NCBI GenBank assembly: GCA_045589735.1
Contig: JAZNPQ010000045.1
Span: forward strand, 1 to 5,761
Reading direction: 5' to 3'
Source of the DNA: RGIG3994 sp045589735
GTDB lineage: Bacteria; Bacillota; Clostridia; Oscillospirales; CAG-272
Length of the DNA stretch: 5,761 nucleotides
Shown here: positions 1 to 5,303 of the stretch, in pieces
Layout of the letters: every line of letters starts with the position of its first letter
How positions within the stretch are numbered: position 1 is the first letter of the stretch
Notes under the pieces: generated by a model
Seen by the model: only the letters and a program-made list of their open reading frames with translations
Told to the model about the DNA's origin: nothing
The model's database searches: none
Program-made: the position numbers and the translations under genes

Positions 1-664
1 TGCAGTGGTCTGACCAATACGTGTCTATCATTCTGATCTCTGTCAATGTGGGCGCTCTTCCCTCTTTTGCGAAATAATCACGGCAGAAGAGAAGGTCGTC
101 CGTGTCCATTGCGAGACCGTATGCCGCTACGAATTCAGCCGCGCTGTCGCGGTCAAGACCCAGGAAACCGTCAAGCACAGCAACGTCTGCGGGAACCTCA
201 TAGTCCACCTTGAGAGTTTCGACCGTCTCAAGCGATGCTTCACGGCACTCAACGGGGTTTATAAGATATTTTTTGACCGCCGCTACCTGCTCCTCGGTAA
301 GCTTTCCGTCAAGCACGTAGACCTTTGCCGTACGTACTGTGGGACGCTCACCGCAGGAGATTATCTGCACACACTGTGCCGCAGAGTCTGCTCTCTGGTC
401 GTACTGACCCGGAAGATACTCGACCGCAAAAACGAAATCACCCTTCGGCGCTTCGTATGTCACGTTATCGAGCTGAGGCTCGGAGAAAACGGTATTTACC
501 GTATAGTCAAACAGCTTTTTGTCAATATTTTCAACGTCGTAACGGTTGAGCAGACGCACACCCGTGAGACTGTCTATTCTGTAGAGAGTCTTAAGATCCG
601 AGAGTACACCTCTCGCTTCACCGTCAAGACCCGCCTTTTTTTCTACGTATATTCTGTATACCAT
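1..664 (-). CDS. purL: Phosphoribosylformylglycinamidine synthase, large type, N-terminal part (cut by window edge)
   Basis: The enzyme converts FGAR to FGAM using glutamine and ATP, the fourth step of purine synthesis, in the cytoplasm. Only the first 221 codons are present; the frame runs off the left edge. The protein starts MVYRIYVEKKAGLDGEA, typical of the single-chain, large PurL of Clostridia and Bacteroidetes (around 1,200 residues in the family), not of the small PurL that works with PurQ and PurS. Residues 1 to about 150 fit the FGAR-AT N-terminal domain. Residues 205-221 carry the linker motif PTLTEIRMIDTYWSDHC, which in the family continues RHTTF. The catalytic and glutaminase domains lie outside the window. 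The ATG at 662-664 is preceded by GAGG (671-674) with a 6-nt spacer. It follows purD by 21 nt, so the two are very likely cotranscribed. Identity is confident; the full length cannot be seen. Confidence 0.93.
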   Translation of the reverse strand, partial: MVYRIYVEKKAGLDGEARGVLSDLKTLYRIDSLTGVRLLNRYDVENIDKKLFDYTVNTVFSEPQLDNVTYEAPKGDFVFAVEYLPGQYDQRADSAAQCVQIISCGERPTVRTAKVYVLDGKLTEEQVAAVKKYLINPVECREASLETVETLKVDYEVPADVAVLDGFLGLDRDSAAEFVAAYGLAMDTDDLLFCRDYFAKEGRAPTLTEIRMIDTYWSDHC

Positions 665-685
665 ATAATACCTCGATATTTTTTA

Positions 686-1948
686 TTATAACGCCTTAAG
701 TGCTCTTGCGCCTATGTCGCGTCTACAGTATTTATTGCCGAATTCTATTTTGTCGGCTACAGCGTACGCTTTTTCTATTGCGGTCTTAAGGTCGTCTGCC
801 GTGGCAACCGCGCCAAGCACGCGTCCGCCGTTTGTGAGAAGCTTACCGCCCTCAAGCTTAGCTCCGGCAACGTATACCTCACCGTCAAGTCCTTCGGGTA
901 TTGTTATCTCGTACCCTTTTTCGTACTTTTCGGGATATCCCTTCGACGCAAGAACAACACAGCACGCGGCTCCCGACGAGAATTTCACGTCGGTATCGGC
1001 GAGTGTTCCGTTTGTCGTTGCTTTCATTACCGTGAAGAGATCCGATTCAAGAAGCGGAAGCACTACCTGTGTTTCGGGGTCTCCAAATCGGCAGTTGTAC
1101 TCTATTACCTTGGGACCGTTAGGTGTAAGCATAAGTCCGAAATAGAGACATCCGCGGAACTCTCTGCCCTCTTTTTTCATTGCCTCAACCGTCGGCACGA
1201 AAATCGTATCCATACATATCTTGGCAACATCCTCGGTGTAATAGGGATTGGGTGCTACGGTTCCCATACCGCCCGTGTTAAGTCCCTCGTCACCGTCGTG
1301 CGCGCGCTTGTGGTCCATTGACGATACCATAGGCTTTACCACGCTTCCGTCGGTAAACGCAAGTACGGAGACCTCGGGACCCGTGAGGAATTCCTCAACG
1401 ACTATACGGTTGCCCGACTTGCCGAAAATACCGTCTTCCATTATCGACTTTACCGCCTCGACTGCGGCATCGCGTGTCTCGGCAATTATAACACCCTTAC
1501 CGAGCGCAAGTCCATCAGCCTTTATAACAGTGGGAAGCGGCGCGGTCTTTACATATTCAAGCGCGCTTTCAGCATTGTCAAAGACCTCAAACGCGGCGGT
1601 CGGTATGCCGTATTTCTTCATAAGGTTTTTGGAAAACACCTTGCTCGCCTCGATCTGTGCCGCAGCGGCAACGGGACCGAAGCAAGGAATACCTATCGCG
1701 TTCAGTCTGTCAACAGCTCCGAGGGCTAACGGATCGTCGGGCGTTACCACCGCATAACCGATCTCGTTTTCAGCGGCAAATTTTACTATACCGTCAATAT
1801 CGGTCGCGGCAATATTCACACACTCCGCGTCAGCGGCAATTCCGCCGTTTCCGGGGAGCGCGTATATCTTTTCAATTTCGGGGCTTGTCCTGAGCTTTTT
1901 TATAACGGTATGCTCACGGCCGCCCGAACCAATTACGATTATTTTCAT
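686..1948 (-). CDS. purD: Phosphoribosylamine--glycine ligase (GAR synthetase)
   Basis: The enzyme joins glycine to 5-phosphoribosylamine with ATP to make GAR, the second step of purine synthesis. The 420-residue product is full length for PurD. The N-terminal nucleotide-fold domain shows VIGSGGREH (5-13) and LPGNGG (31-36). The ATP-grasp core follows: KADGLALGKGV (143-153), SGNRIVVEEFLTGPEVSV (178-195), DHKRAHDGDEGLNTGGMGT (212-230) and the metal-binding region EYNCRFGDPETQ (283-294). The C-terminal domain is intact to ALKAL. Where many homologues have GPEAPL this one reads TPDDPL (69-74), a conservative oddity that need not harm function. The ATG at 1946-1948 has AGAGGTG at 1954-1960, 5 nt upstream. 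The gene lies 13 nt after the transformylase and 21 nt before purL, so it sits within one operon. Confidence 0.97.
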   Translation of the reverse strand: MKIIVIGSGGREHTVIKKLRTSPEIEKIYALPGNGGIAADAECVNIAATDIDGIVKFAAENEIGYAVVTPDDPLALGAVDRLNAIGIPCFGPVAAAAQIEASKVFSKNLMKKYGIPTAAFEVFDNAESALEYVKTAPLPTVIKADGLALGKGVIIAETRDAAVEAVKSIMEDGIFGKSGNRIVVEEFLTGPEVSVLAFTDGSVVKPMVSSMDHKRAHDGDEGLNTGGMGTVAPNPYYTEDVAKICMDTIFVPTVEAMKKEGREFRGCLYFGLMLTPNGPKVIEYNCRFGDPETQVVLPLLESDLFTVMKATTNGTLADTDVKFSSGAACCVVLASKGYPEKYEKGYEITIPEGLDGEVYVAGAKLEGGKLLTNGGRVLGAVATADDLKTAIEKAYAVADKIEFGNKYCRRDIGARALKAL

Positions 1949-1961
1949 CGTCTCACCTCTA

Positions 1962-3146
1962 TTAATGGTGGAAAAGTCTCATTCCCGTGAACGCCATTAC
2001 CATTCCGCATTCGTCAGCGGCGGCAATAACGAGATCGTCACGAACCGATCCGCCGGGCTGTGCTATATAGCTGACACCCGAACGGTTTGCTCTCTCGATA
2101 TTATCCGAGAACGGGAAGAACGCGTCAGAACCGAGAGCTACGCCGCTGATAGTTGCAAGGTAGGCTTTCTTTTCCTCTCTTGTAAATATCTCGGGCTGCT
2201 CGGTGAAATATTTCTGCCAATTTCCGTCGGCTGTTACGTCCTCGTAGTCGTCCGAAATATAAATATCGGTCACGTTGTTTCTGTCGGGTCTGCCAAGTGT
2301 CGGAAGGAAGGGCAGGTTCAGCGCCTTGTCGCTTTGTCTTAAGAACCAGTTATCCGACTTACCGCCAGCAAGTCTTGTGCAGTGGATTCTCGACTGCTGA
2401 CCGGCTCCAACTCCTGTAGTTTGTCCGTTCTTTGCGTAACATACCGAGTTCGACTGTGTATATTTAAGCGTGATAAGAGCGATCATGAGGTCGGTCTTTG
2501 CGTCCTCGGGAAGCTCCTTGTTTGCCGTTACGATATTCGAGATGAGCTCACGGTCGATCTTAAAATTGTTTCTTCCCTGCTCGAAGGTGATACCGAAAAC
2601 GTCCTTGTATTCCTTCTCTGCGGGAACATACTCGGGATCGATCTTTATTATGTTGTAGTTTCCGTTTCTCTTGGACTTGAGAAGCTCAAGTGCCTCATCC
2701 GTGTATCCGGGAGCGATAACACCGTCCGACACCTCGCGCTTGATAATCGCCGCCGTGGTCGCGTCACATACGTCCGACAGCGCAATAAAATCACCGAATG
2801 ACGACATTCTGTCAGTGCCTCTTGCCCTTGCGTATGCGCAAGCCAGAGGAGAGTCGTCAAGTCCCTTTATGTCGTCAACGAAGCAGGACTTTTTCTCTTT
2901 TTCGGTGAGTTTTCTGCCGACAGCCGCACCTGCGGGGCTGACATGCTTAAACGATGCCGCTGCGCACTCGCCCGTTGCCGCCTTCAGCTCCTTTACGAGC
3001 TGCCACGCGTTGAATGCATCAAGGAAATTTATGTATCCGGGTCTTCCGCAGAGTATCTCGATAGGAAGATCGGATCCGTCCTTCATAAATATTTTTGAAG
3101 GCTTCTGATTGGGGTTACAGCCGTATTTCAGTTCGAGTTCGTTCAT
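1962..3146 (-). CDS. purH: Stand-alone AICAR formyltransferase (PurH C-terminal domain without the IMP cyclohydrolase domain)
   Basis: The enzyme transfers a formyl group from 10-formyltetrahydrofolate to AICAR, giving FAICAR. The 394-residue product covers only the transformylase part of PurH; canonical PurH is about 510-530 residues and has an N-terminal MGS-like cyclohydrolase domain, absent here. Visible family motifs are KYGCNPNQ (7-14), CGRPGYINFLDAFNAW (33-48), the ASFKH catalytic Lys-His pair (K67, H68), DRMSSFGDFIA (112-122), the nucleotide/folate region SNSVCYAKNGQTTGVGAGQ (232-250) followed by QSRIH, SDAFFPFSDNI (340-350), YIAQPGGSVRDD (360-371) and the terminal FTGMRLFHH. The protein is not a truncation: it begins in a conserved way and has its own AAGAGG (3154-3159) 7 nt before the ATG. 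The cyclohydrolase step is supplied by the gene immediately upstream, 11 nt away. Reaction and domain assignment are well supported by motifs. Confidence 0.95.
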   Translation of the reverse strand: MNELELKYGCNPNQKPSKIFMKDGSDLPIEILCGRPGYINFLDAFNAWQLVKELKAATGECAAASFKHVSPAGAAVGRKLTEKEKKSCFVDDIKGLDDSPLACAYARARGTDRMSSFGDFIALSDVCDATTAAIIKREVSDGVIAPGYTDEALELLKSKRNGNYNIIKIDPEYVPAEKEYKDVFGITFEQGRNNFKIDRELISNIVTANKELPEDAKTDLMIALITLKYTQSNSVCYAKNGQTTGVGAGQQSRIHCTRLAGGKSDNWFLRQSDKALNLPFLPTLGRPDRNNVTDIYISDDYEDVTADGNWQKYFTEQPEIFTREEKKAYLATISGVALGSDAFFPFSDNIERANRSGVSYIAQPGGSVRDDLVIAAADECGMVMAFTGMRLFHH

Positions 3147-3157
3147 TTTAGTACCTC

Positions 3158-3877
3158 TTATTTTACATTTTTATTTATCATTCTGACGGTCGTTCTGCCC
3201 GATGCGAGCGAGGTATAACGAACGTAGAGCGAGATCTTGTTGTCTTCGTTGAGATTTTCCCAGATCTTACGTGTGAATGCGTCGATGCTGTTGAGAATAT
3301 TTATTCTCTCGGGCTCACCTGTGAAGGTGGGTATCGGGTTTCCGTCCTTGTTGTAGGTGTGGATGAAATGTCCAAGCCCTGCGACAGGAGTGTAATTATA
3401 AGTATAACGGTTGCAAGCGCTTCCCTTATCGTCTGCGCTCTTAAGAATGCTCATTTTGTACTTGTAGCCGCCCTCAAAATCGAGCATTGCGCTGATTCTG
3501 GGCGTGAAGTTCGGCATATCCGGCTCGAATTCACGTGTTTCGAGTGCTTCCTCAAAGGTCTTTCCGTCATTAAGGAAATCTACGATAGTGTCGGTCTGGT
3601 TTCCGTTTGTGACTACCAGCTTCTTGCCGACCTTCTTGACGGGAGAATAAATAATGAGCGACGGGTCGGCTACCTTGGATGCATCAAACGGATGTATCAT
3701 TACCTCGTCACCGAAATCGTTGAATACACGGTTGCGGCTGTTTTCGCTTCTTCCCATAATGAAGTAAGCTGTCACGGCGTACTTGCCGTTCTTTGACATT
3801 CCCGCGATGATTCCGCGTCCGGGATAGCTGTTACGGCGCAGCAGCGCGCCGATATCGTAGGTCTTGTAAACGTTCAT
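3158..3877 (-). CDS. purO: PurO-type IMP cyclohydrolase
   Basis: The proposed reaction is ring closure of FAICAR to IMP, the last step of the pathway. The 239-residue protein is unrelated in sequence to the cyclohydrolase domain of PurH and resembles the IMP cyclohydrolase-like family first known from archaeal PurO (Pfam IMP_cyclohyd, assigned from memory). The conserved N-terminal stretch contains NSYPGRGIIAG (16-26) and AYFIMGRSENSRNRVF (37-52); later segments include PNFTPRIS (122-129) and LGHFIHTYNKDGNPIPTFTG (168-187). No signal peptide or membrane segment is seen. The ATG at 3875-3877 is chosen because GGAG (3883-3886) lies 5 nt upstream and the protein then begins MNVYKTYDIG. A start 11 codons further upstream at 3910 would use codons lying in a perfect hairpin and adds residues unlike the family. 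The gene directly precedes the lone transformylase, the context expected for a split PurH. Function is inferred from family and context. Confidence 0.9.
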   Translation of the reverse strand: MNVYKTYDIGALLRRNSYPGRGIIAGMSKNGKYAVTAYFIMGRSENSRNRVFNDFGDEVMIHPFDASKVADPSLIIYSPVKKVGKKLVVTNGNQTDTIVDFLNDGKTFEEALETREFEPDMPNFTPRISAMLDFEGGYKYKMSILKSADDKGSACNRYTYNYTPVAGLGHFIHTYNKDGNPIPTFTGEPERINILNSIDAFTRKIWENLNEDNKISLYVRYTSLASGRTTVRMINKNVK

Positions 3878-3882
3878 ATTTT

Positions 3883-3886
3883 CTCC
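3883..3886 (-). promoter_or_regulatory. Ribosome binding site that fixes the purO start
   Basis: On the minus strand GGAG is followed by AAAAT and then ATG, a normal 5-nt spacing. It supports the start at 3877 over the upstream in-frame ATG at 3910. The site lies only 3 nt downstream of a perfect GC hairpin, so access by the ribosome may depend on that fold. Confidence 0.8.
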
Positions 3887-3889
3887 ATT

Positions 3890-3907
3890 CCGCCGCCTTA
3901 GCGGCGG
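3890..3907 (-). repeat. GC-rich hairpin just before the purO ribosome binding site
   Basis: Read on the minus strand the sequence is CCGCCGC, loop TAAG, GCGGCGG: a perfect 7-bp stem made only of G-C pairs. It lies in the leader of the cyclohydrolase gene, with the stem ending 3 nt before the GGAG. There is no U-run after it in the direction of operon transcription, so it is not a normal intrinsic terminator for these genes. On the plus strand a run of seven T (3915-3921) follows after a 7-nt gap, but no plus-strand gene would need it. A role as a leader hairpin that protects a processed 5' end or tunes translation is possible, and unproven. Confidence 0.75.
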
Positions 3908-4004
3908 CAATAAATTTTTTTAAATTCGAATGTGTTTGCTTGTATTTTAAATTTTGATTTATCGGTGAGGTTGATTTTTTTATGCGAGACTGTGTCCCGG
4001 GCTC

Positions 4005-4040
4005 TGCCCAAGGAACTTTTTGAGAAAAGTTCCTTGGGCA
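4005..4040. repeat. Perfect 16-bp hairpin in copy A
   Basis: The arm TGCCCAAGGAACTTTT (4005-4020) and its exact complement (4025-4040) enclose the loop TGAG. It overlaps a smaller alternative stem GGGC/GCCC (3999-4002 with 4006-4009), so two exclusive folds are possible. No U-run follows on either strand, which argues against a standard intrinsic terminator. Confidence 0.85.
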
Positions 4041-4090
4041 TCTTCAAAAACTTTTAAACAAGGTGATTGTTTTAGGTTTTTGTGTATCTT

Positions 4091-4118
4091 TCAACGGTCA
4101 CTCGGGCGTGACCGTTGA
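4091..4118. repeat. Perfect 11-bp hairpin in copy A
   Basis: The arm TCAACGGTCAC (4091-4101) pairs with GTGACCGTTGA (4108-4118) around the 6-nt loop TCGGGC. The matching hairpin in copy B has A-T where this one has C-G (4095 with 4114), which keeps the stem paired. Confidence 0.85.
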
Positions 4119-4140
4119 GATTTTATACGGTTCTTTGCGC

Positions 4141-4191
4141 GTCGAGGTCGGAGGTCTTGCTAAAAGTGAAATAAGGATGCGGCGCCTCGAC
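4141..4191. repeat. 7-bp long-range stem in copy A
   Basis: GTCGAGG (4141-4147) is the exact complement of CCTCGAC (4185-4191), closing a 37-nt loop. Its counterpart in copy B (4371-4413) has a different stem sequence at the mirrored position. On its own a 7-bp stem of this span would be weak evidence; the matching position in both copies is what makes it worth listing. Confidence 0.5.
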
Positions 4192-4252
4192 TTGTCGCTC
4201 ACGCAGTCGCTGTGCAAATGCACGCCATTGCGGCATCCGCACGACGCGACAC

Positions 4253-4301
4253 AACAGAAATGTTATTTGATTTAACTTTTTAATTTTAATTTGACTCTTT
4301 C
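4253..4301. other. AT-rich centre of the inverted repeat
   Basis: About 49 nt of mostly A and T separate the innermost matching blocks of the two copies. It contains a tiny AACA/TGTT stem with a GAAA loop (4253-4264) but no gene or clear signal. It would form the large apical loop if the whole repeat folded back on itself. Confidence 0.6.
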
Positions 4302-4370
4302 GTGTCGCGCAGTGAGAACGCCGCAATGGCGAGCGTTTAAGCCCGCGACTGCGTAAGCGCGAGGAGGTCG

Positions 4371-4413
4371 CGTCGGTTGAAGATGTTGCCTTTAAGTGAA
4401 TGCGCGACCGACG
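4371..4413. repeat. 7-bp long-range stem in copy B
   Basis: CGTCGGT (4371-4377) pairs exactly with ACCGACG (4407-4413). A shifted alternative pairs GGTCGCG (4366-4372) with CGCGACC (4403-4409). Position and spacing mirror the copy A stem at 4141-4191, although the stem sequences differ. Confidence 0.5.
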
Positions 4414-4434
4414 TGAATTTGGTTTGTATAATCC

Positions 4435-4464
4435 TTCAAAGGTCACGTCCGAGTGACCTTTGAA
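4435..4464. repeat. Perfect 12-bp hairpin in copy B
   Basis: TTCAAAGGTCAC (4435-4446) pairs with GTGACCTTTGAA (4453-4464) around the loop GTCCGA. It corresponds to the 11-bp hairpin at 4091-4118 in the other copy and shows a paired substitution relative to it. Confidence 0.85.
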
Positions 4465-4517
4465 AGGTAAATAAACACATAAGAAAAGCCAAATAATTTT
4501 GAAAGTTTTTGAAGATT

Positions 4518-4549
4518 CATAAGAAACTTTTTTCAAAAAGTTTCTTATG
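4518..4549. repeat. 14-15-bp hairpin in copy B
   Basis: CATAAGAAACTTTT (4518-4531) pairs with its exact complement (4536-4549), leaving the loop TTCA. It is the mirror counterpart of the 16-bp hairpin at 4005-4040. Only the ACTTTT part next to the loop is shared closely; the lower stem differs yet still pairs fully. Confidence 0.85.
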
Positions 4550-4554
4550 TGGGT

Positions 4555-4569
4555 GTGGGCAAAGCCCAC
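4555..4569. repeat. Small GC hairpin at the outer part of copy B
   Basis: GTGGGC (4555-4560) and GCCCAC (4564-4569) enclose AAA. It matches the GGGC-TCT-GCCC structure at 3999-4009 in copy A. No U-run follows on the minus strand, so it is unlikely to terminate transcription after purN. Confidence 0.7.
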
Positions 4570-4641
4570 GTGTCAAAAATTTCAAACACACCGTTAAATC
4601 CCAATTTTCCTTGGCGGAACAATAATTTTTAATTTAGCTTT

Positions 4642-4661
4642 GATTTTCGCTCGCGAAAATC
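4642..4661. repeat. Small perfect hairpin between purN and the inverted repeat
   Basis: GATTTTCG (4642-4649) pairs with CGAAAATC (4654-4661) around CTCG, 8 bp. It starts 12 nt after the purN stop codon, where a terminator might be expected. On the minus strand it is followed by AAAGCTAAATT and not by a U-run, so it is at best a weak pause or 3'-end stabilising structure. Confidence 0.6.
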
Positions 4662-4670
4662 TTCCTTACC

Positions 4671-4691
4671 TCTTCACTCTTCACTCTTCAC
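4671..4691. repeat. Three tandem 7-bp units containing the purN stop codon
   Basis: On the plus strand TCTTCAC occurs three times without interruption (4671-4677, 4678-4684, 4685-4691); on the coding strand the unit is GTGAAGA. The units encode the last five residues of PurN (VKSEE) and its TGA stop. Because 7 is not a multiple of 3, losing one unit would shift the frame and add 11 residues before the next stop, while gaining one would leave the same stop. Confidence 0.9.
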
Positions 4692-5291
4692 TATTTCTTT
4701 GCACACCGTTTCCGCGGCTCTTGGCAGCAGCTTCCATTCAGCCTCTTCCATAACGCGTCTTTGAAGTGTTTCGGGCGTATCATTCTTTCTGATCTTCACT
4801 GCCTTTTGCGCGATTATCTCGCCGCCGTCGGCTATCTCGTTAACGAAATGTACCGTCGCACCCGTAAGCTTTACGCCGTACGACAGCGCCGCCTCGTGTA
4901 CGCGCAGACCGTAAAAGCCCTCTCCGCAAAACGACGGTATAAGTGCGGGATGCACGTTAATTATTCTCTTCGGGTATTTTTTTACAAAGCCTTCGCTGAG
5001 AATACTCATAAAGCCCGCAAGTATTATGACTTCAATTCCGTTTTTCTCAAGCTCCTCGAGTATTTTCGCCTCAAACGCCGCTTGCGTACCGAGCGCTTTT
5101 CTCTCGGCAACAGCGGTCTTTATTCCTGCGTTCTCGGCTCTTGTGAGTGCGTACGCATCGGGCTTGCTCGACACGACAAGCTCTATTTTCCCCGACTTTA
5201 TGATACCCGACTTTTCCGCATCGATAAGCGCTTGAAGATTCGTGCCGCCGCCCGAAACGAGTACGGCTATCTTAACCCTTCTGTCGGTCAT
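4674..5291 (-). CDS. purN: Phosphoribosylglycinamide formyltransferase, folate-dependent (GAR transformylase)
   Basis: The enzyme transfers a formyl group from 10-formyltetrahydrofolate to GAR, giving FGAR. The 205-residue product is full length for PurN. The phosphate-binding motif SGGGTNLQ lies at 13-20. The catalytic trio seen in E. coli as Asn106, His108 and Asp144 is matched by N112 and H114 in INVHPALIPSF and D155 in NEIADGGEIIAQ. The start at 5291 is preferred because TAAGGAG lies just upstream and the protein then begins near KIAVLVSGGGTN; the longer frame to 5339 would overlap the end of purM and adds unrelated residues. The gene follows purM by 10 nt, with the ribosome binding site overlapping the purM stop, so translation may be coupled. 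The 3' end consists of a tandem 7-bp repeat. Confidence 0.97.
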   Translation of the reverse strand: MTDRRVKIAVLVSGGGTNLQALIDAEKSGIIKSGKIELVVSSKPDAYALTRAENAGIKTAVAERKALGTQAAFEAKILEELEKNGIEVIILAGFMSILSEGFVKKYPKRIINVHPALIPSFCGEGFYGLRVHEAALSYGVKLTGATVHFVNEIADGGEIIAQKAVKIRKNDTPETLQRRVMEEAEWKLLPRAAETVCKEIVKSEE

Positions 5292-5297
5292 TTCGGT

Positions 5298-5303
5298 CTC
5301 CTT
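5298..5303 (-). promoter_or_regulatory. Ribosome binding site of purN overlapping the purM stop
   Basis: AAGGAG on the minus strand lies 6 nt before the purN ATG, and its first two bases are the last two of the purM TAA stop (5302-5304). This fixes the purN start at 5291 and suggests translational coupling of the two genes. Confidence 0.85.

Larger units (their letters stand above)
3957..4252 (+). repeat. Left copy of the repeated element (copy A)
   Basis: This half reads outward-to-centre on the plus strand. In order it contains the outer block with CGGTG (3957-3974), GGGCTCTGCCCA (3999-4010), a 16-bp hairpin (4005-4040), ATCTTCAAAAACTTT (4040-4054), an 11-bp hairpin (4091-4118), a 7-bp long-range stem (4141-4191), then GC-rich inner blocks ACGCAGTCGC, CGCCATTGCGGC and CGCGACAC. 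The outer half is AT-rich and the inner half GC-rich. Its boundaries are set by where similarity to the other copy fades, so the outer edge is uncertain by perhaps 10-20 nt. Confidence 0.8.
3957..4599. repeat. Large imperfect inverted repeat (possible foldback or MITE-like element)
   Basis: The two halves are mirror-image, diverged copies of one element, symmetric about 4277.5. Matching blocks (left versus reverse complement of right) are: 3957-3974 with 4582-4599 (15 of 18); 3999-4010 with 4556-4567 (11 of 12); 4040-4054 with 4502-4516 (15 of 15); 4096-4105 with 4449-4458 (10 of 10); 4201-4210 with 4345-4354 (10 of 10); 4223-4234 with 4320-4331 (12 of 12); 4245-4252 with 4302-4309 (8 of 8). 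Every pair has its midpoint at 4277-4278. Blocks between them are more diverged, but hairpins occur in the same order in both halves. No transposase is present, so if mobile it would depend on help from elsewhere. It could instead be two insertions of the same repeat in opposite orientation. Confidence 0.85.
4302..4599 (-). repeat. Right copy of the repeated element (copy B), inverted
   Basis: Read on the minus strand from 4599 inward, it repeats the order of the left copy: outer CGGTG block, GGGCTTTGCCCA, a long A/T-rich hairpin (4518-4549), ATCTTCAAAAACTTT, a 12-bp hairpin around GGTCACTCGG (4435-4464), a 7-bp long-range stem (4371-4413), then the GC-rich inner blocks. It is roughly the same length as the left copy. 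Large parts of the spacers no longer match, so the copies are old relative to each other or were selected for structure more than for sequence. Confidence 0.8.
3878..4673. other. 796-nt interval without a credible gene inside the purine operon
   Basis: Between the purN stop and the purO start there is nothing that looks like a real protein gene, tRNA, rRNA or known riboswitch. Its contents, from low to high coordinate, are a GC hairpin by the purO ribosome binding site, an AT-rich stretch (3908-3956), a large inverted repeat (3957-4599) and an AT-rich stretch with one small hairpin (4600-4673). The other gaps between genes in the window are 10-21 nt, so this interval is exceptional. I found no convincing minus-strand promoter near purO and no stem followed by a U-run that would end transcription after purN. 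Confidence 0.8.

Noticed and set aside
714..3108. Several long plus-strand open frames opposite purD and the transformylase
   Set aside because: They are antisense shadows of well-identified, full-length enzymes and have no motifs or independent start signals.
3878..3910. Longer purO start at 3910
   Set aside because: The added 11 residues are encoded by the GC hairpin, are unlike the family, and the ATG at 3877 has a well-spaced GGAG.
4063..4275. A 70-residue open frame on the plus strand in copy A
   Set aside because: It overlaps three structured elements of the repeat, has no recognised motif, and ends in the AT-rich centre. It reads as a by-product of the repeat.
4123..4569. A 148-residue open frame on the minus strand inside the inverted repeat
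   Set aside because: It runs through both copies and the centre of the palindrome, is basic and low in family-like features, and has no ribosome binding site I trust. The two copies read similar peptides in one frame (F-GHS-VT-E-LY), but most differences between them change the amino acid while keeping hairpins paired, which points to DNA or RNA structure and not to protein.
4005..4569. Hairpins of the repeat as intrinsic terminators
   Set aside because: The stems are strong but none is followed by a run of U on the operon strand, so a normal Rho-independent terminator is not supported.
3950..4608. AATTTT at 3950-3955 and 4603-4608 as a target-site duplication of the foldback
   Set aside because: The match is six A/T bases in AT-rich flanks and does not lie exactly against the repeat ends, so chance is as likely.
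3878..4673. Purine or other known riboswitch ahead of purO
   Set aside because: Purine genes make this attractive, but I do not see the conserved purine-riboswitch junction sequences, and the symmetric two-copy layout is explained better by a repeat.
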